DNA of 64,000 nucleotides from Nymphalis io (Eukaryota > Arthropoda > Insecta > Lepidoptera > Nymphalidae): positions 4,035,001-4,099,000 of the forward strand of contig NC_065895.1 in assembly GCF_905147045.1 (NCBI RefSeq). Direction: 5' to 3'. Shown here in pieces: positions 20,520-32,500 of this stretch. The notes beneath the pieces are model-generated. The model ran no database searches, was not told where the DNA came from, and saw nothing but the letters and a program-made list of their open reading frames with translations. The position numbers and the translations under genes were made by a program. The stretch's first letter is position 1. Every line of letters starts with the position of its first letter.

Positions 20520-21644
20520 TAAATATTTTATTTACTATGTATGTCACTTTTGCATTAATATTTTTCTAAGCATAAACGATTGAAAGGGTATAACGTAGAA
20601 ACAAAATTAAAAAGCTATTTCATGTTGTTATATAATTGGAGACACTTTATGTGTTTATTTAAACAACAGCATTTTGGGCACTTCACCTAAATTTAGTGAC
20701 ATTAATGGACTCATTAGATTTTTCATTAATATTGAATTTAAGTAATCAATTATTTATTTTCTTATCTTTTAAGAAATCTTAGTATCTAAAGAAGTGTTAT
20801 AATTGAGTAAGATAAAATTCGAAAAAGTCGAATATCTGGGAAAAATATGTAGCAAAGGTGATGTATATGTATACATATTAGTCTTCCTTCTCATGTGTCA
20901 TTTATAATAATTATTAGTGCTCTTAGAAATAAATATGATAATAATAATTAGAAAGAGAAACAAGATCAGTAAATTCAACAACATTGACCTAAATGATACA
21001 GCCAAATGCTTCAATCTATGTCTTAGCTATAAATAGTTATGACGCTATTACACCTTAGTTAGATTTTTTTAATTTACCCAAGTAGTTAAAAAGGTAAACC
21101 AGTGGCACATAAGGCTCGACTGATTAGATAATTTAAATAAACACTTCAATTTGGTTAAATAACGACCATGACGCACTCATTTACAGTCCGCTAATTTATA
21201 TCAAGACAAAAAAAAATTTTGAAATCTAGAATACCTTTGGTTATTAATGTCAAATTAGATTTTGAATAACGTAACAGTTCGCATTTTAAAATTTTCGAAA
21301 TTGTTTTTTTATGTAAATAGCTGTTACATATTTATATTTAAAATAAGACTTTCTATATGCAAAATAGAGTTTATATTGAATTAAACGAGCATATTAAATG
21401 GTGACACTTAACTATACTACATAGAACTGGTTAAGTCGAGGTGACCTTAGACGCAATCAGCTTCCTATACTTTCAAATTTTCTATTACCGTGAGTTGCGC
21501 AATTTGACAAATCAATCGTATAGCGATACCACAGAACATAAAACTTTAGACAAATATCATACATCGAGTACAGTTCCATATTTAAATAGATGCATATATT
21601 ACTAGATTAAAATTATATCCCATTAACATAGTCGTAGAAATAGA
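20520..21644. other. AT-rich DNA, no gene seen
   Basis: No motif or repeat family recognised. Confidence 0.5.
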
Positions 21645-21812
21645 TAGAGGTGAGTGAGCTAGTGTAACTACAGGCACAAGGGACATAACATCTTAGTTCC
21701 AAACATTTGTGCTGCATTTGCCATGTAAGGGATGGTTAATATTCCTAACAATACCAATGTATATGGTGACCATTTAACATCAGGTGGCCCAAATGCCTAT
21801 TAATAAAAAATT
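21645..21812 (+). mobile_element. S1 SINE, 3' half
   Basis: Begins at AGGTGAGTGAGCTAGTGTAA and continues through CACAAGGGACATAACATC, GCATTTGCCATGTAAGGGA and ACATCAGGTGGCCCAAATGC to a short A-run. Confidence 0.85.
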
Positions 21813-22243
21813 ACAGACTTAACGGCTTAGTCGTTAAAAAGTCATAAAGGAGTAGAGCTACTTTCGTATTCGTATAAATATAATTATTACGTTATACAAA
21901 ATAATTAAAATAGTTCTAAATTTCATTCGTGTGCATTTTAACGGTAACAACTGACAGTGACATAATATTTGACAGTTACATGAGACAAGGTGGGTCAGCA
22001 GAGCGAGGTACATTTCATTCAGTTGAGAACACTCGACAGTGCCGCACGTGCACACTGACCATGTTGGATGATCAACTGAAAATAAATATTCAATGCTTTG
22101 GTAACATATAAATATTTATATCGATGTCCACCAATCAAAAAATTATATTTTCAAATTGTCACGTTATTGCAATGGAATCAAAACGTAATCGCCACCGTTT
22201 AACCGTTATCCTATTTAATTGACGCAACTTTCACGTGGGGTTT
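21813..22243. other. AT-rich DNA, no gene seen
   Basis: Short open frames at 21858-22111 overlap on both strands and show no motif. Confidence 0.45.
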
Positions 22244-22394
22244 CAGTCGAAGTTCGACCGGAATAGAATCAGGAATGTATCGCAATCGTAATAAATTAGT
22301 AAAATTGGTTCCCAGCTACGATTCAACTGAGGTTTATTTTTGTAAGGAATAGAATTGGTAACGTGCCGTAAACGCTATCAGTTAGTAGAATGGG
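22244..22394. repeat. Degenerate two-unit direct repeat, 86-bp period
   Basis: The 49-bp segments at 22260-22308 and 22346-22394 align without gaps at about 70% identity: both start GGAATAGAAT and end TTAGTA-AAT-GG. The sequence before each unit (CAGTCGAAGTTCGAC and CAGCTACGATTCAAC) is also related. The family is unknown. Confidence 0.6.
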
Positions 22395-23519
22395 CCTGTA
22401 TCTCATTAACATTAGAAGAAGAGATTTTATGGTTAAATTCTTTACAACTCACTTATTTCCAGAGATACAATATTTATACAATAGTATAAGATAAATTAGT
22501 TTTAGGAACGTAACGGAAGGAATTATCAGAGATTGACATTACGATTTTGAAGTTAATACCACCACGTTATTTTAAAATACTTGAATTGTTTATCTATCAG
22601 GAATTCATCCGACACATATTTTCATGAAGCTTAACTTTTCCCACACTGAGCCCTCTCGGCTCATTTTATGTATCACCATTTAGCAATAATCATTGATTTG
22701 TAATACATATCTACACAGACGGATCGGGTCTGTGACCAATATATCAACAATAGTAATTAATCGCTTAATATATATTTCAAGCAGACACTATCTTGATAAT
22801 TTATATAAATATATTATATCATTATTAAGCAAGAGATCAAACGAATCAGCAGATGTTGATAAATCAGCTGTCATTAGATTCTTCGACATATTACAATAAT
22901 TGTCCATGATATAATCTAACTAAAATAAAAAGCGTTTGTAAATGTATTTTATTTTGATTGATTTTAAAGTTTACGTAATTATACTATCTACATGTTATAC
23001 TTATAGTAATAAATTAAGAAGTCGTCTGCATATTAAATTAAATACTTCTTGGATAATTTCTTGTCAAAGTGACGTAAATTTAAATGTATCTGTCTGCACA
23101 GATATTACATAGAAATAACTGAATGAATTTTGATTGCAATTAGACATATCTGTTTATTTTCTAAGTCAAATTTGATTACTTCGTTCGCTTATTGGTGTTA
23201 GTCATAAATGTATTTAGATGTTTAAAATTTACGGCTAAAAAACAGTTATGGGCACAGCATTAATGTATACCGAAAACCGCGTTTCAGTATGACAGCTAAT
23301 CAAGAGTATTATATTATAGTTTTCGTCATTTTCGTTAAAATATTACAAATATTAAAATGTATTTAAATTATTATTTCATACATATCACCTCAAGAAACAT
23401 CCGCAATTTATGAAGCTTATTTACATAAGGCATTTCTCGTTCTACATTCATATAGGTGGTTAATGCTTATCGACAAACAAATTGGCAGAATAGTATATGA
23501 TGAATGACGTACCTACCCA
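22395..23519. other. AT-rich DNA, no gene seen
   Basis: A short open frame at 22693-22899 has no recognisable motif. Confidence 0.45.
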
Positions 23520-23688
23520 GCATCAAGACACCGGATCTAAGATGTAATGTCCCTTGTGCGAGTAATTATACTGCCTGACTCACCCTTCAAATCAAAACAC
23601 AATACAAAGTACTAAGAACTATTCGATAGTAGAAAAAATAGCATGACCCAGACAGTCTAGCACAAATCTACCACCGATAACCTTTTTA
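23520..23688 (-). mobile_element. S1 SINE, 5' half, diverged
   Basis: Reverse complement of S1: CTAAGATGTAATGTCCCTTG, CTGACTCACCCTTCAAATC, ACACAATACAAAGTACTAA, CCCAGACAGTCTAGCACAA, ATCTACCACCG. Confidence 0.8.
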
Positions 23689-24639
23689 TAATGTCCAGTC
23701 TAAATCCACAATTTTAACAACCCTTCATACGTAACAGATAAATTAGTACATATAATTTGTAAACTGTGATAGAATTTACAATTTCAACCGTCCAAAATCT
23801 TTACATTTCATTTAATTATGTTGCATAAAGATTTAAAGCTTTTGATTGCTTATAAGAATATTAGAATTGAAATTATTTTTATTTTTAATTAGAGGACAAG
23901 TAACATTAAAATGATGTTCCATCTTAAAGAAAATACTAATAACTATACCATTTCCTTTTTACTTTTTGATCAGGTATTAAAATTGTTAATTTGCATAATT
24001 CGACTTCGACACTTTTAGTTAATACGTTATGACGCCCTCTGGGCGAATGTTAATCAGCTTGCCATATCGGCATGAAATACTTATTACTGGGTAAAATTAG
24101 TTCATATATTTAGTAAATGTTTTATCTCTAAAATATATAATTATTAAAGATATGTATCAAAAGTAAAAATAATTCGCTTATAATGTAAATTTAGTTACAA
24201 ACCTATATACTCTTAGAGTACAATAAAGATTTAATCTATAATTTGTATTCGAAGCTGAGAAAATTCAATTAAGTGACTGAGCGTGTATATTTGTACGTGC
24301 AAGTGTTTCTATAAACTGAATGCAAAATTCACAAACACTATAAAACAACTGAACCAATAAAATCTATTATCACTTAAATTTGGTATTTAAAAATACTTAT
24401 ATGAACATAATGAGATTATTTTGTAATAACTACCAATAACGATACGAAACTTGTTATTTATTTTAAACAAACTGGTTTTAGTGCAACTTAATTTGCGTAA
24501 TCATTGAACATGAATATAACAAGTACCTCTTCAAACAATGCCCTGAAGTCATCCAGGGTAACTAAAAAAATGTTTGTTAGAAATATTTGCTACCAGTTTT
24601 AAAATACACAATGCTATTATAAATTAATTATTCATATTT
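23689..24639. other. AT-rich DNA, no gene seen
   Basis: Nothing recognisable. Confidence 0.5.
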
Positions 24640-24790
24640 TTTCTACCACCAAACAGTAATTATTGTTGTAAATATGCCACACGGGACATAACATAGTATT
24701 TCGAAAGGTCGACGGGGTATTGACGATATGAGCGGTGGTTAACATTTCTTACGGTACCAACGTCACTTGGCTGTGATGACCTACCAATTT
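24640..24790 (+). mobile_element. S1 SINE, strongly diverged
   Basis: In S1 order: CACACGGGACATAACATAG, AAAGGTCGACGGGGTATTGA, CGATATGAGCGGTGGTTAAC, ATTTCTTACGGTACCAACGT, then GTGATGACCTACC. Confidence 0.65.
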
Positions 24791-25907
24791 TATAAAATAC
24801 GAAAATATGGAGCTTTAATAATGATATTTGGAAGATAGAATATGATAAATGCAATAAGCCACACCGTTCTACCGTATGTGCCGTAATACAAAGATTCTAA
24901 AAGTATCTTACATATGTAAGTTGCGTTTAGAATCTTTAAAAAAAAAATAGTTTGAAATTAATAGACTTCAACATTATTTGTACACATTATATTTATTATA
25001 GTTTTTCAAGGAGGTTTTCATATAATTTACTTTAATCGCCGCTAGATGGCGCTGTACATCCATTTATAAACGTTCAACCGATCGACATGACTGTTTGGTA
25101 TAAACAGGCAGGAAAACCGTTCCCTGGTTTTGCTTGTATAAAATTATTTAGGATTTTGTTGTTGTGTTGCTATATTTAATTGTATATAAATACATTATGT
25201 TTTGCCCACCCGGTCAATTTACTACACATCGCTAGACAACATTTATCATTTGCGGTTTTTTTGATATAAAGCCACCGAAGACATTTTAAATTATGTTTTT
25301 CAAATTTTTTTTATTATAATAATATAATATTAATAATTTCGAAATACAATAAAGCTGAAACAAATCATTATTTTAATTTAAAAAACATATAATTTACCAT
25401 TTTTGCATGACAAGCGAATAATATTTATGTACAGTGAAACTATAAATCAAAGTTATTAAACACAAATGTAAAGGCGTGGCTACATCTACGCTTAAAACTA
25501 TTTCTAAAGCAGCGGTGACATAAGTGTCAATGATATGATCTAACAATGCAATAATTCATACTTCCTTATCCCAGATAATCAGAAATTTATTAAAATTAAT
25601 AACCAAGGCTGTAACTTAGTATCGTTGACGAAGAAAAATGATAAATTAATTGTTTTGGTGACATGAATTTTTTTTCCGCCTAATTTGACTGTTATTGATT
25701 GAAACTGTCGACTGCAAGGATAGCAAGTTGATTACGCCTTCAACAAGAAAAACAAGTATAATAACATTAAAAAAATATATATTTCTGTTAACAAATTAAT
25801 TACGGCCTTTTCTAATCTTTTTATTTAATTGATTAAAATATATGTCACTCTACGTTTCTGAAATTAATTACCAAATTATTATAGTATTGATTGCTCTGCA
25901 TGCTAAC
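24791..25907. other. AT-rich DNA, no gene seen
   Basis: Apart from the motif at 25039-25053, no feature is recognisable. Confidence 0.45.
25039..25053 (-). promoter_or_regulatory. Candidate CTCF-type insulator motif
   Basis: The minus strand reads AGCGCCATCTAGCGG, close to the binding core described for insect CTCF (GCGCC-x-x-CTAG-GG form). It is the only such match I saw in the window. Motif only; no evidence of occupancy. The same word can also occur inside lepidopteran repeats. Confidence 0.35.
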
Positions 25908-25963
25908 ACGGCGCAGTGGTCAGAATGTTTATAATTCATCTCGTACTTAGCGGTGGAGGAACA
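25908..25963 (+). mobile_element. S2 SINE, 5' half (split by S1)
   Basis: GGCGCAGTGGTCAGAATG then TTTATAATTCATCTCGTACT and GCGGTGGAGGAACAT. This is a diverged, internally deleted S2 head and body that resumes at 26197. Confidence 0.7.
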
Positions 25964-26196
25964 TTTTTTTTTTATAGAATAGGTAGGCGGATGAGCAAAT
26001 GGGCCACCTGATGGTAAGTGGTCACCAACGCCCATAGACATTGGAATTGTAAAAAATGTTAACCATCGCTTACATTGCCAATGCGCCGCACTTTGGGAAC
26101 TAAGATGTTATGTCCCTCGTGCCTGTAATAACACTAGCTCACTCACTCTTAAAACCGAAACACAACTATACTACGTACTACTATTTTGCTGTAAGG
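25964..26196 (-). mobile_element. S1 SINE nested in S2
   Basis: Reverse complement of S1 from a T-run (tail) through GGCGGATGAGCAAATGGGCC, GATGTTATGTCCCTCGTGCC and CTCACTCACTCTTAAAACCG to TATTTTGCTGTAAG. It is 5'-truncated. A short GGAA(C)AT-like word on both sides may be a degraded target duplication. Confidence 0.85.
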
Positions 26197-26325
26197 AATG
26201 TGAGGAAACCTGCATATGCCTAATTATACTGACATTTTGCCACATGTGTATCCAATATCCGAAATGGAGCAGCGTGGTGGAATACGGCCTTAGCCAATAG
26301 GTCATTTTCAGGCTGTAACTTTACT
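26197..26325 (+). mobile_element. S2 SINE, 3' half (split by S1)
   Basis: GTGAGGAAACCTGCATATGC, GACATTTTGCCACATGTGTA, AATGGAGCAGCGTGGTGGAA, CGGCCTTAGCC and TCAGGCTGTAAC, continuing where the left half stops. Confidence 0.8.
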
Positions 26326-26436
26326 TTGTTCCATATTCGAAATGTTTTTTTTTATTATACCAAGAGTATACTATATATGTACGATAAATGATGTATGTAC
26401 ATCAAAAAAACCCACTTGTGCATGTTTATATGTAAT

Positions 26437-26732
26437 GTAACAGCCTGTGAATGTCCCATTGCTGGGCTAAAGGCCTCCTCTCCTCTTTTTGAGAAGGTTT
26501 GAAGCTTATTCCACCACGCTGCTCCAATGCGGGTTGGTGGAATACACATGTGGCAGAATTTCAGCGAAATCAGACACATGCAGGTTTCCTCACGATGTTT
26601 TTCTTCACCGAAAGCACGAGATGAATTATAATCACAAATTAAGCACATGAAAATCCAGTGGTGCTTGTCCGGGTTTGAACCCACGATCATCGGTTAAGAT
26701 TCACGCGTTCTTACCACTGGGCCATCTCGGCT
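26437..26732 (-). mobile_element. S2 SINE, full length
   Basis: Reverse complement of S2, from GTAACAGCCTGTGAATGTCC to the head GCCATCTCGGCTT. The tRNA-like head carries an A-box (GGCCCAGTGG) and a B-box (GGGTTCAAACCC). It is not a tRNA gene: the arms do not pair properly and the body continues into SINE sequence. Confidence 0.92.
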
Positions 26733-27474
26733 TAGTTTATAGGATATCCTATTATTTCAATTGTACAACTAAAATTTTTACCAAGTTTTATTAATTTCAG
26801 AATGATACCCTCAAAATAACAAACTGTAAATGGTAGTTATCGAGTGTAAAAAGGACACTCAAAATCCAATATTTGAAAATCGAATCAATCTCGATTGACA
26901 AATGATAAAAAGGCCACAGATTTATAAGCAATCAAAAACCATAGCTCACAATAAACACATTCATATAAAAAATATATCCATTAACATAATATGTAATTAA
27001 ATATAATATTTAAATTAAATACTAACACAAATACAAAACGATTATTTTAAAATAATTATTAAATAAATTATTAAAAAAATAAAAATTACAAGAAATTAAT
27101 ACAAAAATAACTAATAAAAATGTTTTATTATATATGTAACTATTTAATATATATTTGTTCCTGAATATTTATATCAAAATAGTGAAGTCTAGTTTGAAAA
27201 AAATTATTGACCGTAAAACCGATTAATGAAGGTAATAGTAAATATATGTTGTAATATCCGCAACTAATATTCGAAACGTTCATATAATTATTATTTAAAT
27301 GACTATGATTTATCAGCGGAAAGCACACAGCTGATGAAATCAAAATATTTTTTGGAATGTTAATTACCAAACCGTTGAAAACCATGTGAGAATCTCTTAA
27401 CCTTAACAGCTTAATACCAAGTAAGTATTTAATATCATATTTAAAAAATAAAATAATTCGAAGTAGCCCATTGA
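26733..27474. other. AT-rich DNA, no gene seen
   Basis: An 81-codon open frame at 27140-27385 (minus) is AT-rich and Asn/Ile/Leu-biased, with no motif. I treat it as chance. Confidence 0.45.
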
Positions 27475-27535
27475 CTTGGACTTGTGTATGCTAATCGTTG
27501 AATGCGATTCAAACCCAGGCAAGCACCACTTTCAT
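27475..27535 (+). mobile_element. S2 SINE head fragment
   Basis: GATTCAAACCCAGGCAAGCA followed by CCACTTTCATTTTG corresponds to the S2 B-box and the sequence just after it. Confidence 0.6.
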
Positions 27536-27548
27536 TTTGTTATTTTTA

Positions 27549-27665
27549 ACCCCCGACGCAAAACGAGTTTTAAGTTTGACGTGTGTGTCTGTATCTCTGT
27601 TTGTCTGTCTACATGAGATCGTAGCTGTGGAATGGGTGAACCAATTTTCATTTAGTTGCTTTTGT
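27549..27665 (+). repeat. Dispersed lepidopteran repeat, class uncertain
   Basis: AACCCCCGACGCAAAACGAG, GTTTGACGTGTGTGTCTGTA, then TCGTAGCTGTGG...GGTGAACCAATTTTCATTTAG. This word order recurs in many moth and butterfly sequences as I recall them. The element class is not clear from this copy. Confidence 0.4.
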
Positions 27666-27906
27666 AAAATATAATATTAATTAAACTTATAATGAAATGT
27701 ATTATAAGGAAAAAAACTGTGGTTTAATAAAATAAAAGTCAATATATCAACCATATGTACAATATGTTGAAAACTTATATAATAAATCACCAATCAATTT
27801 TGCGATAATTATTGTAATATTAGACCTTAATTAATCATGCTCTAAAAAATAATAATGTCAAGTTAAATTTCCGTTACATCCATTTAAACGTAGTATGTTA
27901 TGGTTA

Positions 27907-28223
27907 GTAGAGATGGCCCAGTGGTAAGAACGCGTGAATCTTAACGGATGATCGTGGGTTCAAACCCGGGCAAGCACCACTGAATTTTCATGTGCTTAAT
28001 TTGTGTTTATAATTCAACTCGTGCTTGACGGTGAAGGAAAACATCGTGAGGAAACCTGTGTGCATGTGTCTGATTTCATTGAAATTCTGCCACATGTGTA
28101 TTCCACTAACCAGCATTGGAGCAACGTGGTGAAATAAGCTCTATAACTTCTCCTCACAAAGGGAGAGGAGGCCTTAGCCCAGCAGTGGGACATTCACAGG
28201 CTGTTACTGTACTGTACTGTATG
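27907..28223 (+). mobile_element. S2 SINE, full length
   Basis: Head AGATGGCCCAGTGGTAAGAA, B-box GGGTTCAAACCC, GAGGAAACCTGTGTGCATGT, CAGCATTGGAGCAACGTGGT, GCCCAGCAGTGGGACATTCA, and a tail of ACTGT pentamers at 28203-28222. Confidence 0.92.
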
Positions 28224-28654
28224 TTATGGTATGCTTACTTTTAATATATAAAGTAACCTTTGTGTTTCTTACCATAAAGCGCCGCCATACGAACACAAGG
28301 AAGCAGATATATAATATAATACCCACATATTCATATTATATATACATTAATGCAAATTTTTCACATTATTTTGTATAAATATGTCCTCATAATAAAAATA
28401 TATCAAAAACGCCCTGTGGCTATTTTTTTCGTAATCACAACCAGGGTCGAAATGATTGAATGGTCGAATATTTTCAATCGTGAACTCGATTTTGCGATAG
28501 AATGCTTAGCATGTTGACTTTCCGCTTTCGGCAAGGGTACGATTTGACCTTAATAACTTTCATTACGCACAACAACTACACGTACTCAACATAATGTTTG
28601 ATTTATGAGATACGTTAAATATAAATTAAAGCCTTTTCTCAGTAGCTATTTTCG
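28224..28654. other. AT-rich DNA, no gene seen
   Basis: Nothing recognisable. Confidence 0.5.
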
Positions 28655-28930
28655 ACCAGACAAGCGTATGTGGGTAGCCACCACCCACTCATCATATTTT
28701 CTACAGCTGAACAGTGGTGTGGGTATTATTTTTTTCCGGTTTTAAGGGTGAGTGAGTCAGTGTAATTACAGGCAAAAGGGACATAACATCTTAGTTCGCA
28801 AGGTTGGTGGCGCATTGACGATGTAAGCGATGGTTAATATTTCTTGCAAAGCCAATGTCTGTGTTTGTTGGTGACCATACCGTCAGGTGTCTCATTTGCT
28901 CGTCCGCCTACCAATACTAAAAAAAATGCA
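28655..28930 (+). mobile_element. S1 SINE, near full length
   Basis: S1 order from GACCAGACAAGCGTATGTGG through CAGGCAAAAGGGACATAACA, AAGGTTGGTGGCGCATTGAC and ACCGTCAGGTGTCTC to CCTACCAATACT and an A-run. Confidence 0.9.
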
Positions 28931-29869
28931 TATACATATATAAGCCTTATTATGTACATAGATACAATCCACACGTACCGGTCTACGTTTACTCATTTTT
29001 TACTTTTTTTCATCCGTGGCTTCACCTGCGGCTTAGGCGGGAGGGGAGAGGTGTTAGACATAAAAAGTATGTCCTAGTCTAGTCCTTTCTTGTTCAGCCT
29101 TCCATTACAAAAAAAATCCATCAAAACGATTCTGTTTTTTAGCCGTGAAAGCATAATAGATAGACAACAGATGGACAGAAAGAGCATTTATTATGCGTCT
29201 CAACAATCTGCTATGTAATGAATTTTGATTTACTTATTTGAGAAGACTCGATTGTATAGTGATTTGTATTTTTTATTTTGTTAATTTTATGTCTATTTTT
29301 AACTGAAGACAAACTTCCTAATAATAAATAAATAAATAATATTAATACAGATTATTGTTTGACATATGGAGTTATTATATTTATGGCAATACAGTTAATA
29401 AAAAATAAATTAATGAAACGTGACTATGTAGTGTTGTGTACTTTGGATCGATGAACTATTTTTTTTTAAATTTTTTTTTATTTCCTAACTTGCAATATTT
29501 GTTTATTTTATTAGTTTGTTTAGGTCAAAGTTTGCGAGCTGAATTAGAACCACTTCTATAGGTTGGCTTTGTTCCGATGACAATGTATTTTTGTAGTAAA
29601 CATGACCTGATTGTACACCAAGGATTGGCTCCAAACGAAAGAACTCAACGGTTAACAGTATGGTTAGAAAATTTGTATAAATATTTTAGTATGATAGCCC
29701 GGTTTAAGTTTCACCGAATAGCTACTGCACTGAAGGTCGACTTCTGAGTAGTAAACTCCTGAAAAATTAACAGCACATGCATGAAAATTTGTATACGCAT
29801 TCTCCAATGATAACCCATATATATGCTACCATGACAATGCTGCTGGCTCCCGACGAGCGAATAACTATA
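28931..29869. other. AT-rich DNA with a dispersed-repeat remnant
   Basis: At about 29005-29220 the sequence CATCCGTGGCTTCACCTGCG and the later AGCCGTGAAAGCATAATAGA resemble a common lepidopteran Helitron/LINE-associated repeat, strongly decayed. The rest is AT-rich without motifs. Confidence 0.35.
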
Positions 29870-29998
29870 TATAAACAAGCGACAAAACATCTTACTTCCT
29901 GAATGTTGGCACACTTGTAATTTAAGGAATGGTTAATATTTCTTACGGTGCCAATGTCAATGGACCGGGTCGACCATCTGCCCGTCCACTGTTCATAA
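29870..29998 (+). mobile_element. S1 SINE, 3' part, diverged
   Basis: GACAAAACATCTTACTTCC, AATGTTGGCACACTTGTAAT, GGTTAATATTTCTTACGGTG, CCAATGTCAATGGACC. S1 order is kept with low identity. Confidence 0.7.
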
Positions 29999-30327
29999 AT
30001 GTTCCTAGTCTGTACCAGTATATATATATATATATCAACTTTTATTCACTTCGGTTTTTTGCGTCGTAAACAAAGTGCGTTATAAAGATAATGCCTTTTT
30101 TTATTTTTTACTTCATCCTGTTTTAAATGTAAATTGTTTAACTGATAAACGAAATACATAAACTCGATGAACTGTGTACGAATTGGGATATTATAATTAT
30201 CGTAAGTTTTTATTATTAAAGAATTCAAGGCATTGCTCTGGTATTTTTGCATTAAAGGTAAACTATTATATAAGTAATACTTTTTAAGATTCCATACATC
30301 AACGGTATCGTATTCGTTGGTTTTACT

Positions 30328-30560
30328 AGGTGCATAGGTACACTTTTCAGATATTCTACCGCTAAGCAGCAATAGTATGGTTGCATTCTGGGTTGAATGG
30401 TGAATGAGCCAGTATAAATACAGGCACAAGGAACATAACAACTTAGTTCCAAAGGTTGGTGGCGCATTGGCGATATAAAGAATATTTAATATATATTTTA
30501 CGTGACCAATTACTATCAGGTCGCCTATCTGCTTGTCAGCTTACTCTTCACAGCTGAAAC
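30328..30560 (+). mobile_element. S1 SINE
   Basis: GCATAGGTACACTTTTCAGA, TATTCTACCGCTAAGCAGCA, ATGAGCCAGTATAAATACAG, CAAAGGTTGGTGGCGCATTG, ACTATCAGGTCGCC. The minus-strand open frames over it are shadows of SINE sequence. Confidence 0.85.
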
Positions 30561-31094
30561 GCACACACTAGTCTTTGTGTAAACAAAAACAATAATGATA
30601 TACTTTCGCATTTATAAAATATATGAACCCATTATTTCGGAAAATTAGATGCCAAATATTTCGAATACCCGTATTTATATATACACTACTTTTTTATCAA
30701 TATATGTATACATTTGATAGGGTAATGTGTGCAGCCTTAATTAAATTCATTAATTTCTCGAACTGGTTTTTATATAGAGTTTGTAATATTATAAAATTAC
30801 AAGTAACCGTAATATATAGCAAGTCGATCAGAAACAACCCCATTTTAGTTGATTTATGTACTTTATACAGAAACCTGTTTCATTTTATAAATTACTTGTG
30901 GACATCGATCCATAAAATTTAATGTCTTCATTATCTGTAATGAAGTTTTTACTTATATTATAATCATATCTGTAGGACGATGTCACTCCGGAAGTTGTAT
31001 ACGGCAAAAATTGTATCTATCATTACTCTATTGGTATTTGTATATAAGTCTTCTATAATTATTTGAAGAACTCATATATAAATATACCTATTAC
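30561..31094. other. AT-rich DNA, no gene seen
   Basis: A 99-codon open frame at 30623-30922 (+) is rich in Ile, Tyr, Asn and Phe, as expected from AT-rich random sequence. No motif. Confidence 0.45.
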
Positions 31095-31300
31095 ATATTA
31101 AAATGCCCTTCCCATGTTTTGAGGTGCGTGGGACTCCTAGCTGATTGTCATAATTCCCACTCCACGGAGATGATGAGATGCCACGGAATCGCTTGCGCAT
31201 GCTACCGTCAATCTCGATGACCAGCCTTGCTAGGCCGGCTTTCGCTGACTACATTCAGCGACGATAGGTCTCCGTCAATAATGGTCGCTATAAGAAGATT
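31095..31300 (-). mobile_element. LINE-R 3'-end fragment, diverged
   Basis: The minus strand reads GACGGAGACCTATCGTCGCT, like the GGDLSLP codons of LINE-R. It then has GGTAGCATGCGCAAGCGATT followed by CCGTGGCATC, which is the 3' UTR word shared with 11240-11275 and 62880-62915. Sequence between them is deleted. It is GC-richer than its flanks. Confidence 0.7.
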
Positions 31301-32433
31301 TTGCACATAGTGCACCACCAGTTAACTTTACTAAATTTTTAATGCAATGGTGTTTACCCAATAGTAATTCGTATCATTCTTTTCACTCTATTTGTCTTTT
31401 CGGACGACGGAAACATCCTAAAAACTAATTATTATATTCATTCGCATACTCAAAAACCTAAAATCTGATTGATATTTTACTCAATAATTAAAGAGATAAA
31501 CTATTTATATCGATTGTTGGTTATTATTTATTTACATTCAGACTAGCTATTATATTATTTAAAAAAATTTTTGGCACCCTATCACAACGCCACCTACCGA
31601 TTCCATCTGAACCATCTAGTACAATGTAATAATCTCGGATACATACAAAGTATTTCATCAATATCGGAAACACGTACAAAAGAAATATATTCATATATAA
31701 TGATATTCTGTCTTACTGCAATGTGAATAATTTTCAATCTTTGATTCGGCTAAAGGGCGTTTATTCATTTGAATACAATAAACTCTGTGCACAGAAACAG
31801 TCAACATTGTCCAAAATCAGATAACATCGTGCATTCCATAATATTTACACACAACGCGACAAACGCCTAGTGCTCTAATAAATAGAGTTGAACACATTTT
31901 GACATTTCGTGGGAAAGCCAGCATTAAAGCGCATATAAATTTTATAAATATAACAGAAATACATTGATACAAAAAACATTCTTAAGTCAACGGACTAAAG
32001 GTGTAAATTGAATAATGGTATTGTGACAGTGCCCATGGTCAAACGTCACGTAGCATTCAGGTATGTTACACTTTTAGCAATATTAAGCTCACGAATTTAT
32101 GTGACGCTGTTGTAATGCCGGATAATGTGTTGTAATTTACATATTTGTTGTTGAACTTGCTGACAGATAGTCATTTATGCGCAATGAAATGAACACCAAG
32201 GTAAAAGAAATACTCTCTAACATGTGTACATTATATACCATACCTACATACACCTACACATACATATATGTTGTGTCATTAATACACACATGTATAATAT
32301 ATTAAGAAATGGCGTATAGAACACTAGAAGCGAAAAATTTAAGTACGAAAGGGTTTCATTTGTGGTAATATTCACCTCGTGCGCAATGACCAAGGATAAG
32401 GATCGAGAGTAGACCAGTGGCTGAAGGACATTC
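31301..32433. other. AT-rich DNA, possible repeat remnant
   Basis: 31570-31680 (CAACGCCACCTACCGATTCC...) has the feel of a decayed dispersed repeat, but I cannot name it. Otherwise nothing is seen. Confidence 0.35.
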
Positions 32434-32500
32434 CCGTAACAGCCTGTGAATGTCCCACTGCTGGGCTAAAGGCCTCCTCTCCTCTTTTTGAGGAGAAGGC
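32434..32500 (-). mobile_element. S2 SINE 3'-end fragment
   Basis: GTAACAGCCTGTGAATGTCC, CACTGCTGGGCTAAAGGCCT, CCTCTTTTTGAGGAGAAGG, identical in order to the S2 complement. Only the 3' end is present. Confidence 0.85.

Noticed and set aside
26437..26732. tRNA-like sequences with A and B boxes (also at 27907, 45736, 49690, 51101, 51908, 54800)
   Set aside because: They are SINE heads: repeated, joined to SINE bodies and tails, and without a properly paired cloverleaf.
30623..30922. 99-codon frame and similar AT-rich frames (27140-27385, 36375-36590, 50540-50791)
   Set aside because: Composition as expected for random AT-rich DNA (Ile, Asn, Tyr, Phe, Lys), no motifs, no supporting context.
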